From assembly GCA_902803035.1 (NCBI GenBank), contig CADCON010000063.1:1-14410 (forward strand): DNA of 14,410 bases, given 5' to 3'. The notes beneath the pieces are model-generated. The model saw only the letters and a list, made by a program, of their open reading frames with translations, made no database searches and had not been told where the DNA came from. Shown here one piece after another: positions 5,903 to 13,513 of this stretch. Every line of letters begins with the position of its first letter. The first letter of the stretch is position 1. A program made the position numbers and the translations under genes. This stretch comes from an uncultured Ruminococcus sp. Lineage in GTDB: Bacteria; Bacillota; Clostridia; Oscillospirales; Acutalibacteraceae.

Positions 5903-8182
5903 ATGGCGAACAATAAGGACAAAAAGGAAGATGCCAGAGTAACAGAAGAAAATGAGAGAGATTTTACGGACAATGTGGTAGAGAAGTACCAGACATACGA
6001 TGAACTGGTGGCCAATATCCTGCACAGCGGCAAGGATTACGACATGGCGGCCATCGAGAAGGCCTATCTCTTTGCCAACAAGGCCCATGCCGGACAGACC
6101 CGCAAATCGGGCGAGCCGTACATCGTCCACCCGATTTCGGTAGCCAATATCCTTGTGTCGCTCGGAATGGATACCGACAGTGTGGTGGCGGCCCTTCTTC
6201 ATGACGTGGTTGAGGACACGCCCGTCACGCTCGACGACATACGCGCCACCTTCGGGGACACCACGGCGCAGATCATCGACGGGCTTACCAAGCTGAGCAA
6301 GCTCGGCTTCAATACGGAGGAGGAGCATCAGGCGGAAAACGTGCGCCGTATGCTCATTGCCACCAATAAGGACATCCGCGTGCTGATCATCAAACTGGCC
6401 GACCGCCTGAACAATATGCGGACGCTCAGCGCGATGTACCCCCAGAAGCAACGCAACATCGCGCGCGAAACCATGGAAATTTACGCGCCGCTCGCTCACA
6501 GAATGGGCATTCGTCAGGTCAAGGAGGAGCTGGAGGATCTGTCGCTGCGATATCTCGATCCGATAGGCTACCAGCAGATATGCCAACGTCTGGCGGAGCA
6601 GCAATCCGACCGCGAGGCCTTTCTGGAGAGCATCAAGGAAGACCTGCGCGAGAAGCTGCTGCCGGTGGTTCCCGATGTGATCCTGTCGGGGCGCGTCAAG
6701 TCGGTCAACGGCATTTATCATAAAATGATCGTGCAGGGCAAGAGCTTTGAGGATATTTACGATATCTACGCCGTGCGCGTCATCGTGGACACGGTCGCCG
6801 ACTGTTACGCCGTGCTGGGCGTGGTGCAGAACACCTTCACGCCGCTGCCCGGACGATTCAAGGATTACATCGCCATGCCGAAGCCCAACGGGTATATGTC
6901 GCTGCACACCACCGTCATGCGTAAGAGCAGCAACCCGGATGAAAACGCCATACCGTTCGAGGTGCAGATACGCACCAAGGATATGCACCGCACGGCTGAA
7001 TACGGCGTTGCCGCCCATTGGAAATACAAGACGGGATCCGCCGCCGAAAACGGCAAGCGGGTCTTTGAAAACACCGTTTCGTGGATCCGCCAGATGATTG
7101 AGGACCAGATGGACAGCGAGAGCGCGGACGTCATTACGGTCATCAAGGACGACCTCATGCCGGAGGAAATCTATGTATTCACACCCAAGGGCGACCTGAA
7201 GGTGCTTCCGGTCGGCTCGACGGTTATTGATTTCGCCTATGCCATTCACAGTGAGGTCGGTCACCGCATGATCGGCGCGAAGATTCACGGAAAGATCGTT
7301 CCGCTGAATACCAGACTCAGGACGGGCGATGTGGTCGAGATTCAGACCTCCCGTGAGATCACCAGCGGGCCGAGCCGTGACTGGCTCAACGTGGCGACCA
7401 CCAGCCAGGCAAAGACCAAAATCCGTTCGTGGTTCAAGAATGAACGCCGCGCCGAGAACATCGAAGAAGGCAGGGCGGAATTTGAGCGCGAGATGAAGCG
7501 CGCCGGACTGATCATTCCGGACGACAAATTTGACGAATTCATGCAGGAGCAGATCCGCAAGTCCCACAAGGACAGCGTGGACGATTTTTACGCGGCAATC
7601 GGCTACGGCGGCATTATCATGACCAAGCTCATGCCGCGTCTGAGGGAGGATTACGCCAGAATCGTACTGCGCCCCGACGGATTGCCGGGTGTGGAGAGCG
7701 GCTTTTCCGATTCAGGCAGCAAGCGCTTCAGCGGAGATTTCGGCGTCAGGGTGGACGGCATCGACAACTGTCAGATCAAGATGTCGCGCTGCTGCAATCC
7801 CCTTCCGGGCGACGAGATTATCGGCTTCATCACCCGCGGATTCGGCGTTTCGATACACAAGAGAAGCTGCCCGAATGTTCCCGAAGACCTTGAGAAATGC
7901 GAAAATCCCGAACGCTGGATCAAGGTGTCATGGAGCGGGGACACGAACTACCGCGAATTCAAGACCACGCTCCGCCTGATGTGTCTTGACCGCAAAGGGC
8001 TTCTCGCCGACGTCACAACGCAGCTTTCCATGATGCATATCGGCATCAGTATGCTGAATTCCCGCGAAATGAAGGACGGCAACGCGGTGATTACGGCGAC
8101 CATTTCGGTCAGCAGCAAGGAGCATCTCGCGCAGATCACCTCCAAGCTCTCGCGCATTAACGGCGTTCTGAGCATAGAATAA
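5903..8182 (+). CDS. rel: Bifunctional (p)ppGpp synthetase/hydrolase Rel
   Basis: 759 residues, full length for long RelA/SpoT homologues. It makes (p)ppGpp from ATP and GTP/GDP on starved ribosomes and breaks it down again. In order: an HD hydrolase domain with H62 and H76 in the HAGQTRKSGEPYIVHP stretch and HD at 100-101 (HDVVEDT), then LADRLNNMRT (165-174); a synthetase domain with RVKSVNGIYHKM (264-275) and GRFKDYIAMPKPNGYMSLHT (317-336); TGS (about 421-484); a helical region; a Cys-rich zinc-finger-type domain (C623, C630, C631, C656); and an ACT domain (about 685-759). RFKD at 318-321 is the RXKD form found in bifunctional Rel/SpoT rather than the EXDD form of synthetase-only RelA, and the HD site is intact. 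The start has GAGGAGGG seven bases upstream. A clear separate promoter was not found, so transcription with recJ is possible. Confidence 0.96.
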   Translation: MANNKDKKEDARVTEENERDFTDNVVEKYQTYDELVANILHSGKDYDMAAIEKAYLFANKAHAGQTRKSGEPYIVHPISVANILVSLGMDTDSVVAALLHDVVEDTPVTLDDIRATFGDTTAQIIDGLTKLSKLGFNTEEEHQAENVRRMLIATNKDIRVLIIKLADRLNNMRTLSAMYPQKQRNIARETMEIYAPLAHRMGIRQVKEELEDLSLRYLDPIGYQQICQRLAEQQSDREAFLESIKEDLREKLLPVVPDVILSGRVKSVNGIYHKMIVQGKSFEDIYDIYAVRVIVDTVADCYAVLGVVQNTFTPLPGRFKDYIAMPKPNGYMSLHTTVMRKSSNPDENAIPFEVQIRTKDMHRTAEYGVAAHWKYKTGSAAENGKRVFENTVSWIRQMIEDQMDSESADVITVIKDDLMPEEIYVFTPKGDLKVLPVGSTVIDFAYAIHSEVGHRMIGAKIHGKIVPLNTRLRTGDVVEIQTSREITSGPSRDWLNVATTSQAKTKIRSWFKNERRAENIEEGRAEFEREMKRAGLIIPDDKFDEFMQEQIRKSHKDSVDDFYAAIGYGGIIMTKLMPRLREDYARIVLRPDGLPGVESGFSDSGSKRFSGDFGVRVDGIDNCQIKMSRCCNPLPGDEIIGFITRGFGVSIHKRSCPNVPEDLEKCENPERWIKVSWSGDTNYREFKTTLRLMCLDRKGLLADVTTQLSMMHIGISMLNSREMKDGNAVITATISVSSKEHLAQITSKLSRINGVLSIE

Positions 8183-8194
8183 TATTGGGAAAGT

Positions 8195-8248
8195 ACGCGG
8201 AAGGCTTCGCTTGAAATTATTCTTTCAGCGCGGAACCTTCCGTGTTTC
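8195..8248 (+). terminator. Long stem-loop after rel, possible terminator with a weak T run
   Basis: ACGCGGAAGG (8195-8204) pairs with CCTTCCGTGT (8236-8245), one G-T pair, and an inner stem CGCTTGAAA/TTTCAGCG (8208-8216 and 8223-8230) closes on a short loop. Only TTC follows the stem, with the last stem base also T. It may be a poor intrinsic terminator for rel or a structured spacer. Confidence 0.45.
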
Positions 8249-8283
8249 ATACTGATCGTCTGTTTTTGACGGAGCGTCAGTAT
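8249..8283. repeat. Inverted repeat between rel and the HD-domain gene
   Basis: ATACTGA (8249-8255) and TCAGTAT (8277-8283) are perfect inverted copies, with a second stem CGTC/GACG (8257-8260 and 8268-8271) inside. It directly follows the previous stem-loop, leaving only 29 bases before the next start codon. No T run follows on the plus strand. Confidence 0.45.
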
Positions 8284-8312
8284 CAATCTGAATTGACCGG
8301 GAATGATAGAAT

Positions 8313-8876
8313 ATGGTAACAAGCAAGATGTTTATCACCACGATAGGCGGACACAGCTTCGATCCCCTTTCGCCGTCCGCGGAGGATATCGACGTCCGTG
8401 ACATCGCCCATTCGCTCAGCATGATCTGCCGCGCCAACGGGCATTTCAGCGAATTTTTCTCTGTGGCGCGGCATTGTATCAACTGCGCGAAGGAAGCGGA
8501 GGCAAGGGGCTTCGGCGCGCGCGTGCGGCTGCTTTGTCTGATGCACGACGCGGCGGAGGCGTATATCGGGGATATGACACGCCCGCTCAAGCGGCAGCTT
8601 CCGCTCTACTGCGAGCGCGAGAAGAAAATCATCGGCTGCATCATGGCGGCATTCGGGATTCCGGAGTGGAACGCGGAGGAAAACGGCATTGTCAGGGAAA
8701 TAGACGACTGTATGCTGTACCACGAATTTCTGGCGTTCAACGGCGACGTGCTTTACGAAACGCCGCCGTCGCTGCATATTGACATCCTGCACAGCGAAAG
8801 GAATTTTACTGAGACCAGGGAGGAATTTCTCGCGCTGTTCGATCATCTGATGAAGGAGGCGGGATACGGATGTTGA
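8313..8876 (+). CDS. HD-domain phosphohydrolase (YfbR-like group)
   Basis: 187 residues. It resembles small HD hydrolases, some of which act on nucleotides: RDIAHSLSMICRANGHFSEFFSVARHC (29-55) gives H33, H44 and H54, the HD doublet is in LMHDAAEAYIGDMTRPLK (76-93; H78, D79), and VREIDD (128-132) offers the late metal-binding aspartate. The N-terminal ITTIGGHSFDPLSPSAEDIDVRD matches the opening usual in this group. No good ribosome binding site precedes ATG 8313, only a weak CGGGA; M6 at 8328 is no better, so the exact start is uncertain. The end overlaps the next gene by seven bases, suggesting translational coupling. The substrate cannot be told from the sequence. Confidence 0.8.
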   Translation: MVTSKMFITTIGGHSFDPLSPSAEDIDVRDIAHSLSMICRANGHFSEFFSVARHCINCAKEAEARGFGARVRLLCLMHDAAEAYIGDMTRPLKRQLPLYCEREKKIIGCIMAAFGIPEWNAEENGIVREIDDCMLYHEFLAFNGDVLYETPPSLHIDILHSERNFTETREEFLALFDHLMKEAGYGC

Positions 8877-9811
8877 TTTCAGCAGTGGTTCCCTGCTACA
8901 ACGAGGAAAAGGTCATAGAGATGACCTACCGGGAATTGTCGTCCGCTCTGAGCGGGATAACGGATGATTATGAAATGATATTCGTCAACGACGGCAGCCG
9001 CGATGGCACGCTGGCCGTTCTCAAGGAAAAGGCCGACGCGGACAGCCATGTGAAATATATTTCATTCAGCCGCAATTTCGGCAAGGAATCGGCAATGCTG
9101 GCGGGGCTGCGGTATTCCTCCGGCGATTACACCGTCATCATGGACGCAGATCTCCAGCATCCGCCGGAGCTGATCGCCGAAATGCTGGCATACGGCAGGC
9201 AGGGCTATGATCAGGTGATTGCCCAGCGCGACCGCGCGGGTGAGAAGAAGATCGGCTCCTTCTTCGCGCGATGGTATTACCGGCTGGTGGACAGGCTCAC
9301 CGATGTGGAACTGGTTGACGGAATAGGCGATTTCCGTCTGCTCAGCCGGAAGGCATTGAATGCCCTGCTGACCATGAATGAATACAACCGGTTTTCCAAG
9401 GGGCTGTTTTCGTGGATAGGATTCAGGGAGAAGATCATCAGTTATCAGAACAGGACCCGCGCCGCCGGTGAGAGCAAATGGAGCTTCCGCGCGCTTGTGC
9501 GGTACGGCGTGGACGGTGTGCTTTCCTTCAATAACAAGCCGCTGCGCTTCTGCTTTTTCATCGGCGCGTTTGCGATTATTCTCAGCCTGCTCTATCTTGT
9601 TTTCCTCTTTCTGAGCATTGTTTTCAAGGGAATCGACCTGCCGGGATATTTTACCACGATTTTCACCATCTGTCTTTTCGGCGGCGTACAGCTCATTTCG
9701 ATAGGCATTATCGGCGAGTATGTGGGAAGAATTTACTACGAGGTCAAACGCAGACCGCATTATCTGGTGGACGAAAGCAATTTTGAAAGTGACAACCACT
9801 CCGCAAAATAA
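8870..9811 (+). CDS. GT2 polyprenyl-phosphate glycosyltransferase (GtrB/YkcC/DPM1-like)
   Basis: 313 residues. The N-terminal GT-A domain starts at VVPCYNEE (6-13), with VNDGSRDGT (39-47), NFGKESAMLAGL (69-80) and the metal and sugar-nucleotide motif MDADLQHPPE (91-100), then DGIGDFRLLSR (150-160) and ESKWSFRALVRYG (201-213). Two membrane segments follow (about 226-252 and 261-283) and the family ending IGEYVGRIYYEVKRRPHY (281-298). Such enzymes move a sugar from a nucleotide donor to undecaprenyl phosphate on the inner face of the membrane, for later use in wall or surface polymer decoration. The start has AAGGAGG (8853-8859) and overlaps the HD gene. No flippase or second glycosyltransferase is nearby, so the acceptor polymer is unknown. 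Confidence 0.9.
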   Translation: MLISAVVPCYNEEKVIEMTYRELSSALSGITDDYEMIFVNDGSRDGTLAVLKEKADADSHVKYISFSRNFGKESAMLAGLRYSSGDYTVIMDADLQHPPELIAEMLAYGRQGYDQVIAQRDRAGEKKIGSFFARWYYRLVDRLTDVELVDGIGDFRLLSRKALNALLTMNEYNRFSKGLFSWIGFREKIISYQNRTRAAGESKWSFRALVRYGVDGVLSFNNKPLRFCFFIGAFAIILSLLYLVFLFLSIVFKGIDLPGYFTTIFTICLFGGVQLISIGIIGEYVGRIYYEVKRRPHYLVDESNFESDNHSAK

Positions 9812-9856
9812 AAATACCTGCGCGGCAAGCACTGTCGGGCAGGTATTTTATTTTGC
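9803..9856. terminator. Bidirectional terminator between the GT2 gene and mltG
   Basis: GCAAAATAAAAATACCTGC (9803-9821) pairs with GCAGGTATTTTATTTTGC (9839-9856), an almost complete 18-base stem with a single bulged base. The outer A/T part supplies a T run on each strand after the GC core, so it can stop the GT2 transcript from the left and the mltG transcript from the right. The stop codon of the GT2 gene (9809-9811) lies inside the left arm. Confidence 0.88.
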
Positions 9857-9905
9857 GTCTGATTACCGGAGGATGCGGCCGCCAATCATATGTATGGAGG
9901 GAGAA

Positions 9906-10931
9906 TCACGCCAGCCCGTGATCCTTGCAGTATTGAATGTTCTTTTTATGCTGGGCGTATGTTTCGGCGTAGTAATGATTTCCCTGTTTGTCGTTGAAGA
10001 AGTAATAGGCCTTGCAATTCTTGTCGGGATAAACCGCCGCCAGAATGGAATCGGCGGAAGGATTGCAGATCGGACCCTTGGGCAGTCCCACAATGTCATA
10101 GGTGTCGTATTCGCTGCGGAATCCCTCGGGGCGTTCGTCGCCGACCACATAGGGATAGTAGTGGGTGGCGTCGGATTGCAGCTTGCCGCCCGTGCCGCTT
10201 TCAACCGGACGCTCCATGCGGTTCCAGAAGACGGCGGAAATCTTGTCGCGCTCGGTGTTGTCGGGGGATTCGCGCTCGATGATGGAGGCGAGAATAACCG
10301 CCTTGTCAAAGCTCATTTCCACCTTTTTGAAGCCTTCGCCGTTGGATTCGGCGTATTGAATGGCTTCTTCGGAGAGCCTGACCCTGAAATTGTTGAGAAA
10401 GCGTTGAATGACGGACGCGGGCTTTTCACCCACATAAAAGGTGTAGGTGTCGGGATAGAGATAGCCCTCCAGCGGATATTCCCGCTGCTGAAGAATGTCA
10501 TTGGAGGGCAGGAAGGAATATTGGGCGGTGAAATCGGTGACCCGCATTTCATTGTAAAAGTCTTCGGCGGTGCAGACTTCATGCTCTTCCAGCAGCGCGC
10601 CGTACTGCCTGACCGTGCGTCCTTCCGGGAAGGTGACATTCACGGTGGCGGGCTCGGAAACCGTCCGGTCGGAATGGTCGTCGCCGGTGCCGCCGAGCTT
10701 TCCGACGGCGAGGATGCCCCCGCAGATCAGCACCGCGACAACCAGCATGATACCGAGAAATTTCAGACCGGCGTAATCGCTTTTTGCCGGCGGTTTCTTC
10801 CCGGAAGGGGCTGTCCGCCGCGAAGTTCTCTGCGGCCGTCCCTGCCCGGAAGCGGCGGGACGAGAGCCTGTCCTGCGCGCCGGTTGGCGGGAGGAAGGCG
10901 GCAAGGGTTGTTGATTGGGTCTTTCTGGCAT
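9906..10931 (-). CDS. mltG: Endolytic murein transglycosylase MltG (YceG-like)
   Basis: From ATG 10931 the protein has 341 residues, normal for the family. MltG cuts nascent glycan strands in the periplasmic/outer-leaflet space and is proposed to set peptidoglycan strand length. Visible parts: a basic, Pro/Arg-rich cytoplasmic tail (1-55), one membrane segment (about 57-76), a LysM-like subdomain (about 95-165, with YPLEGYLYPDTYTF) and the catalytic domain with ILASIIERES (213-222). E219 there is the expected catalytic glutamate, followed by LQSDATHYY (251-259) and YDTYDIVGLPKGPICNPS (275-292). An upstream in-frame ATG (11033) is rejected because it lies beyond the promoter, while 10931 has GGGGAG eight bases away. 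It is convergent with the GT2 gene and divergent from spoIIE. Confidence 0.94.
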   Translation of the reverse strand: MPERPNQQPLPPSSRQPARRTGSRPAASGQGRPQRTSRRTAPSGKKPPAKSDYAGLKFLGIMLVVAVLICGGILAVGKLGGTGDDHSDRTVSEPATVNVTFPEGRTVRQYGALLEEHEVCTAEDFYNEMRVTDFTAQYSFLPSNDILQQREYPLEGYLYPDTYTFYVGEKPASVIQRFLNNFRVRLSEEAIQYAESNGEGFKKVEMSFDKAVILASIIERESPDNTERDKISAVFWNRMERPVESGTGGKLQSDATHYYPYVVGDERPEGFRSEYDTYDIVGLPKGPICNPSADSILAAVYPDKNCKAYYFFNDKQGNHYYAETYAQHKKNIQYCKDHGLA

Positions 10932-10939
10932 TTGAATCG

Positions 10940-10945
10940 CTCCCC
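10940..10945 (-). promoter_or_regulatory. Ribosome binding site that fixes the mltG start
   Basis: GGGGAG on the minus strand, eight bases before ATG 10931. The longer open frame that begins at 11033 runs across the promoter below and so is not the coding start. Confidence 0.7.
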
Positions 10946-10962
10946 GTAAATAGTCTGCATTT

Positions 10963-10991
10963 ATTATACCGAATAGCGGAGGATAAGTCAA
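10963..10991 (-). promoter_or_regulatory. Sigma-A promoter of mltG
   Basis: On the minus strand: TTGACT (10991-10986, five of six), 17 bases, then a perfect TATAAT (10968-10963). Transcription should start near 10956, giving a leader of about 25 bases. It faces away from spoIIE, and its -35 lies about 24 bases from the putative Spo0A box. Confidence 0.85.
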
Positions 10992-11014
10992 ATAAAAAAA
11001 TCCGGATTCCAAAA

Positions 11015-11048
11015 TGCGACAAATCTTATACACCCGGCAATGTAAAAT
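11015..11048 (+). promoter_or_regulatory. Putative Spo0A-dependent spoIIE promoter with 0A box
   Basis: The complement of 11015-11023 reads TTTGTCGCA, eight of nine to the Spo0A box TTTGTCGAA. It overlaps a poor -35, GCGACA (11016-11021), which is followed after exactly 21 bases by TAAAAT (11043-11048) as -10. In Bacillus subtilis the spoIIE promoter is a sigma-A promoter with the same unusual 21-base spacing and Spo0A boxes over the -35 (established knowledge). The match in position and layout is the argument here; only one box is visible. Confidence 0.55.
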
Positions 11049-11061
11049 AATAGCCGCGCTC

Positions 11062-11076
11062 CGGTAATGAGTACCG
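11062..11076 (+). promoter_or_regulatory. Hairpin in the spoIIE leader
   Basis: CGGTA (11062-11066) pairs with TACCG (11072-11076) over a five-base loop. Flanking CGCGCT (11055-11060) and AGCCGCG (11079-11085) could extend the stem with bulges. It ends just before AAGGAGG (11087-11093), the spoIIE ribosome binding site, and could influence translation. Confidence 0.35.
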
Positions 11077-11100
11077 AAGCCGCGTGAAGGAGGATGTGCA

Positions 11101-13404
11101 ATGAATGTACAGGAACGCGCTGCAATGGCGGAAGGGAGTCTGAGGGAAAGCTTTCATTTGTCCCTGAAAAAACACGCGCCCCTGCTGGCAGCGGGAATTG
11201 TCAGCGCGCTGATGAACCGCGCGGTGCTGCCGGGCGGGTACTTCCCGATGGGAGCGGGCTTTATGGCCGCCGTGCCGCAGGAATACGCGGCGGCTGCCGC
11301 GGTGGGTGGCGTTTTGAGCTGCCTGACCGACGGCGGAACGCTTTCCACGATGGAAGGACTCCGGCACGTGGCGTCGCTCCTTGCCGTGGGCGGGATACGC
11401 TGGGCGCTGGGAGAGCTGAAACGCGTCAACCGCGCGAAATTCTACCCGTTCTTCGCGGCGATGGCGGGCGTACTGATGACCGGGACAGTCATGCATTCCG
11501 CCACCGGCTCCCTGCTTTCCTATTCCACGCTGTACTTCCTCATTGAAGGCACGATGGCGGGGCTGGCGGCGATGTTCTTTTCGTCAGCCTGCCATGCCTG
11601 CGAATTGTTCGGCAGCGGACAAAGGCTCAGCCGCATGGCGTCGGTTTCAATGATCATTACCCTGTGCGCGGCAGCCATTCCCCTCTGCCGGTTGAAGGTG
11701 TTCGGCCTTTCACCCGGCATTATTCTGCTTCACGCGGCTGTGCTGCAAATTGCTTCGGAAAAGCGCGAAATGGGCGGCGCGGCGGCGGGAATCGCCGGAG
11801 GGTGCGTCACATCCCTGGCGCAGTACAGTATGCTGCGGGGCGCGGTGACGCCGATTGCCGCGCTGCTGGCGGGGTACGCGTCCTTCTACGGCCGGATATT
11901 CGCGGCTTCGGCCTACACGGCGTGCTGCTTTATCGGAAGCCTGACGTCGGGGATGCCGGACGTCATCTTTGTCGCCGAAGCGGCCGCGGGCGCGGTCATC
12001 AGCTGCCTGATTCCGAAGGAGTATGCCGGACGCGTGCTCGCAGCGGCGGGATTCGGCCCCCGTGAAGCCTACCGCGTGCCGGCGCGGGATTCGGCCGCCA
12101 AGCGGCTCGGCAGCGCGGCGGAAGCCCTTTCGGGGCTGTGTACATTGCTGGGGCAGGTGTCCGACGGTCTGGAAAAGCGCAGCCTGCCGGACGACGATTC
12201 CATCTACACCCGGGCGGTGGAAGAGGTCTGCGGCAAGTGCGCCTTCTGCGGGAGCTGCTTTACAAAAGACAGCATGAAGCTGTTTGCGGAAAAACTGAAA
12301 AAAGGAAGATCGGTCAGCGGGAGCGAGATTTCCCGCTCGCTGGGGAAGAAATGCATAAGAGAGGATGAGCTGGCAGGCGAGATCAACCGAGGGTACGGCT
12401 ACTATCTCGCCTCACGAAGCGCGCACAGCCGGATATCCTTTCTCCGGTCGGTGTTCAGCGGACAGCTTGAAGGCGTGGGCATGATGCTGTCGTCGATGAG
12501 CGGAGGACTGAAGGCTGACGCGCCGGACGATTACTCGGCGGGAATGGTGACGCGGCACCTGACCGCCTGCGGCTATGAAGCAGTGCGCTGCTGCTGCCGT
12601 ATCGGAGAGAGCGGCAGCAGGCGGCTGTTCCTGACATTTCGCAGCCGCGATGACGAATCCGACGCGAAGGACGTCGCGGAACGTGCGGGGGAATGTCTGG
12701 GGTGCGGCTTTGAAGTGGAGAACGCGGAAAACGACGGGGATATGATCGATGTGATTCTGGCGCAGAGAAAGAGCTTCAGACTGGAATACGCTTCGGCACA
12801 GCACTGCTGCGGCGGAGGTTCCCTGTGCGGGGACGCCTGCGAATGCTTTGAGGATGATGGAAGCCGCGGGTATATGCTTCTGAGCGACGGCATGGGCAGC
12901 GGCGGCAGGGCGGCGGTCGAAGGCGCGCTGACCTGCGACCTGTTCCGCAGGCTGCTTGGCGGAGGATTCGGCTTTGACAGCGCGGTCAGAATTGTCAATT
13001 CCGCGCTGATGATCAAATCGGAGGACGAAACGCTCTCCACCGTGGACTGTCTGGCGGTCAATCTCTACGACGGGCGGGCGACAATCAGCAAGGCGGGAGC
13101 CGCGCAGTCCTATCATGTCCGGGACGGCTGTGTCACGCGCATTGATCTGCCATCCCTTCCGCTGGGAATTCTCTGTGAAACCGATACGGCGCACTATTCC
13201 TTCACGGTGAAGGAAGGGGATATCATCGTGATGGTATCCGACGGTGTGCCGACCGACGGCAGCACATGGCTGGAGGACACGCTTGGACAATTCGGCGGCG
13301 ATTCCCCCGACGAATTGGCGCGTACGCTGCTGAGCATGGCGGAGAAACGCAGGCCGGAAGGCGAAGATGACGATATCACCGTGATGATAGGGACGATAGC
13401 ATGA
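11101..13404 (+). CDS. spoIIE: Stage II sporulation protein E (SpoIIE) phosphatase
   Basis: 767 residues, slightly shorter than the roughly 830 of Bacillus. SpoIIE sits at the asymmetric septum and dephosphorylates SpoIIAA, which frees sigma-F in the forespore. The N-terminal region (about 25-315) is a multi-span membrane domain. The middle region carries a cysteine cluster C377-x2-C380-x2-C383-x2-C386 and C418. The C-terminal PP2C domain (about 560-767) has LLSDGMGSGGRAAVE (593-607), DETLSTVDCLAVNL (642-655), KAGAAQSYHVRDG (664-676), LPLGIL (686-691), MVSDGV (711-716) and EDDDIT (755-760), so the metal-binding aspartates look present. AAGGAGG lies seven bases before ATG. It is divergent from mltG, and tilS/hpt/ftsH, often found after spoIIE in Bacillus, do not follow. 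Confidence 0.95.
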   Translation: MNVQERAAMAEGSLRESFHLSLKKHAPLLAAGIVSALMNRAVLPGGYFPMGAGFMAAVPQEYAAAAAVGGVLSCLTDGGTLSTMEGLRHVASLLAVGGIRWALGELKRVNRAKFYPFFAAMAGVLMTGTVMHSATGSLLSYSTLYFLIEGTMAGLAAMFFSSACHACELFGSGQRLSRMASVSMIITLCAAAIPLCRLKVFGLSPGIILLHAAVLQIASEKREMGGAAAGIAGGCVTSLAQYSMLRGAVTPIAALLAGYASFYGRIFAASAYTACCFIGSLTSGMPDVIFVAEAAAGAVISCLIPKEYAGRVLAAAGFGPREAYRVPARDSAAKRLGSAAEALSGLCTLLGQVSDGLEKRSLPDDDSIYTRAVEEVCGKCAFCGSCFTKDSMKLFAEKLKKGRSVSGSEISRSLGKKCIREDELAGEINRGYGYYLASRSAHSRISFLRSVFSGQLEGVGMMLSSMSGGLKADAPDDYSAGMVTRHLTACGYEAVRCCCRIGESGSRRLFLTFRSRDDESDAKDVAERAGECLGCGFEVENAENDGDMIDVILAQRKSFRLEYASAQHCCGGGSLCGDACECFEDDGSRGYMLLSDGMGSGGRAAVEGALTCDLFRRLLGGGFGFDSAVRIVNSALMIKSEDETLSTVDCLAVNLYDGRATISKAGAAQSYHVRDGCVTRIDLPSLPLGILCETDTAHYSFTVKEGDIIVMVSDGVPTDGSTWLEDTLGQFGGDSPDELARTLLSMAEKRRPEGEDDDITVMIGTIA

Positions 13405-13462
13405 CAGAAAGGACACGCTGATGCTCCTTCGGAAGCGGCGGTTACTTCCCATCGGCAATCAG

Positions 13463-13504
13463 AAAAAACGCGGCAGGAAGGTCATTGAAGACCGCCCTGC
13501 CGCG
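13463..13504 (-). terminator. Intrinsic terminator of the GH31 gene
   Basis: On the minus strand CGCGGCAGG (13504-13496) pairs perfectly with CCTGCCGCG (13477-13469), with an inner stem GGTC/GACC, and TTTTTT (13468-13463) follows at once. On the plus strand the same stem is followed by a run of G, so it would not be a normal intrinsic terminator for spoIIE. Confidence 0.9.
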
Positions 13505-13513
13505 GGGGGGAAC

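Noticed and set aside
5816..7567. 583-codon minus-strand frame inside rel
   Set aside because: Antisense to rel, whose domains are continuous and well matched. The reverse frame has no family resemblance.
9720..10949. 409-codon plus-strand frame opposite mltG
   Set aside because: It runs through a strong bidirectional terminator and is antisense to mltG, which has a full set of family motifs.
12412..13458. 348-codon minus-strand frame overlapping the SpoIIE phosphatase domain
   Set aside because: Shadow of SpoIIE. The composition is low-complexity Arg/Ala/His/Gln, with no recognised domain.
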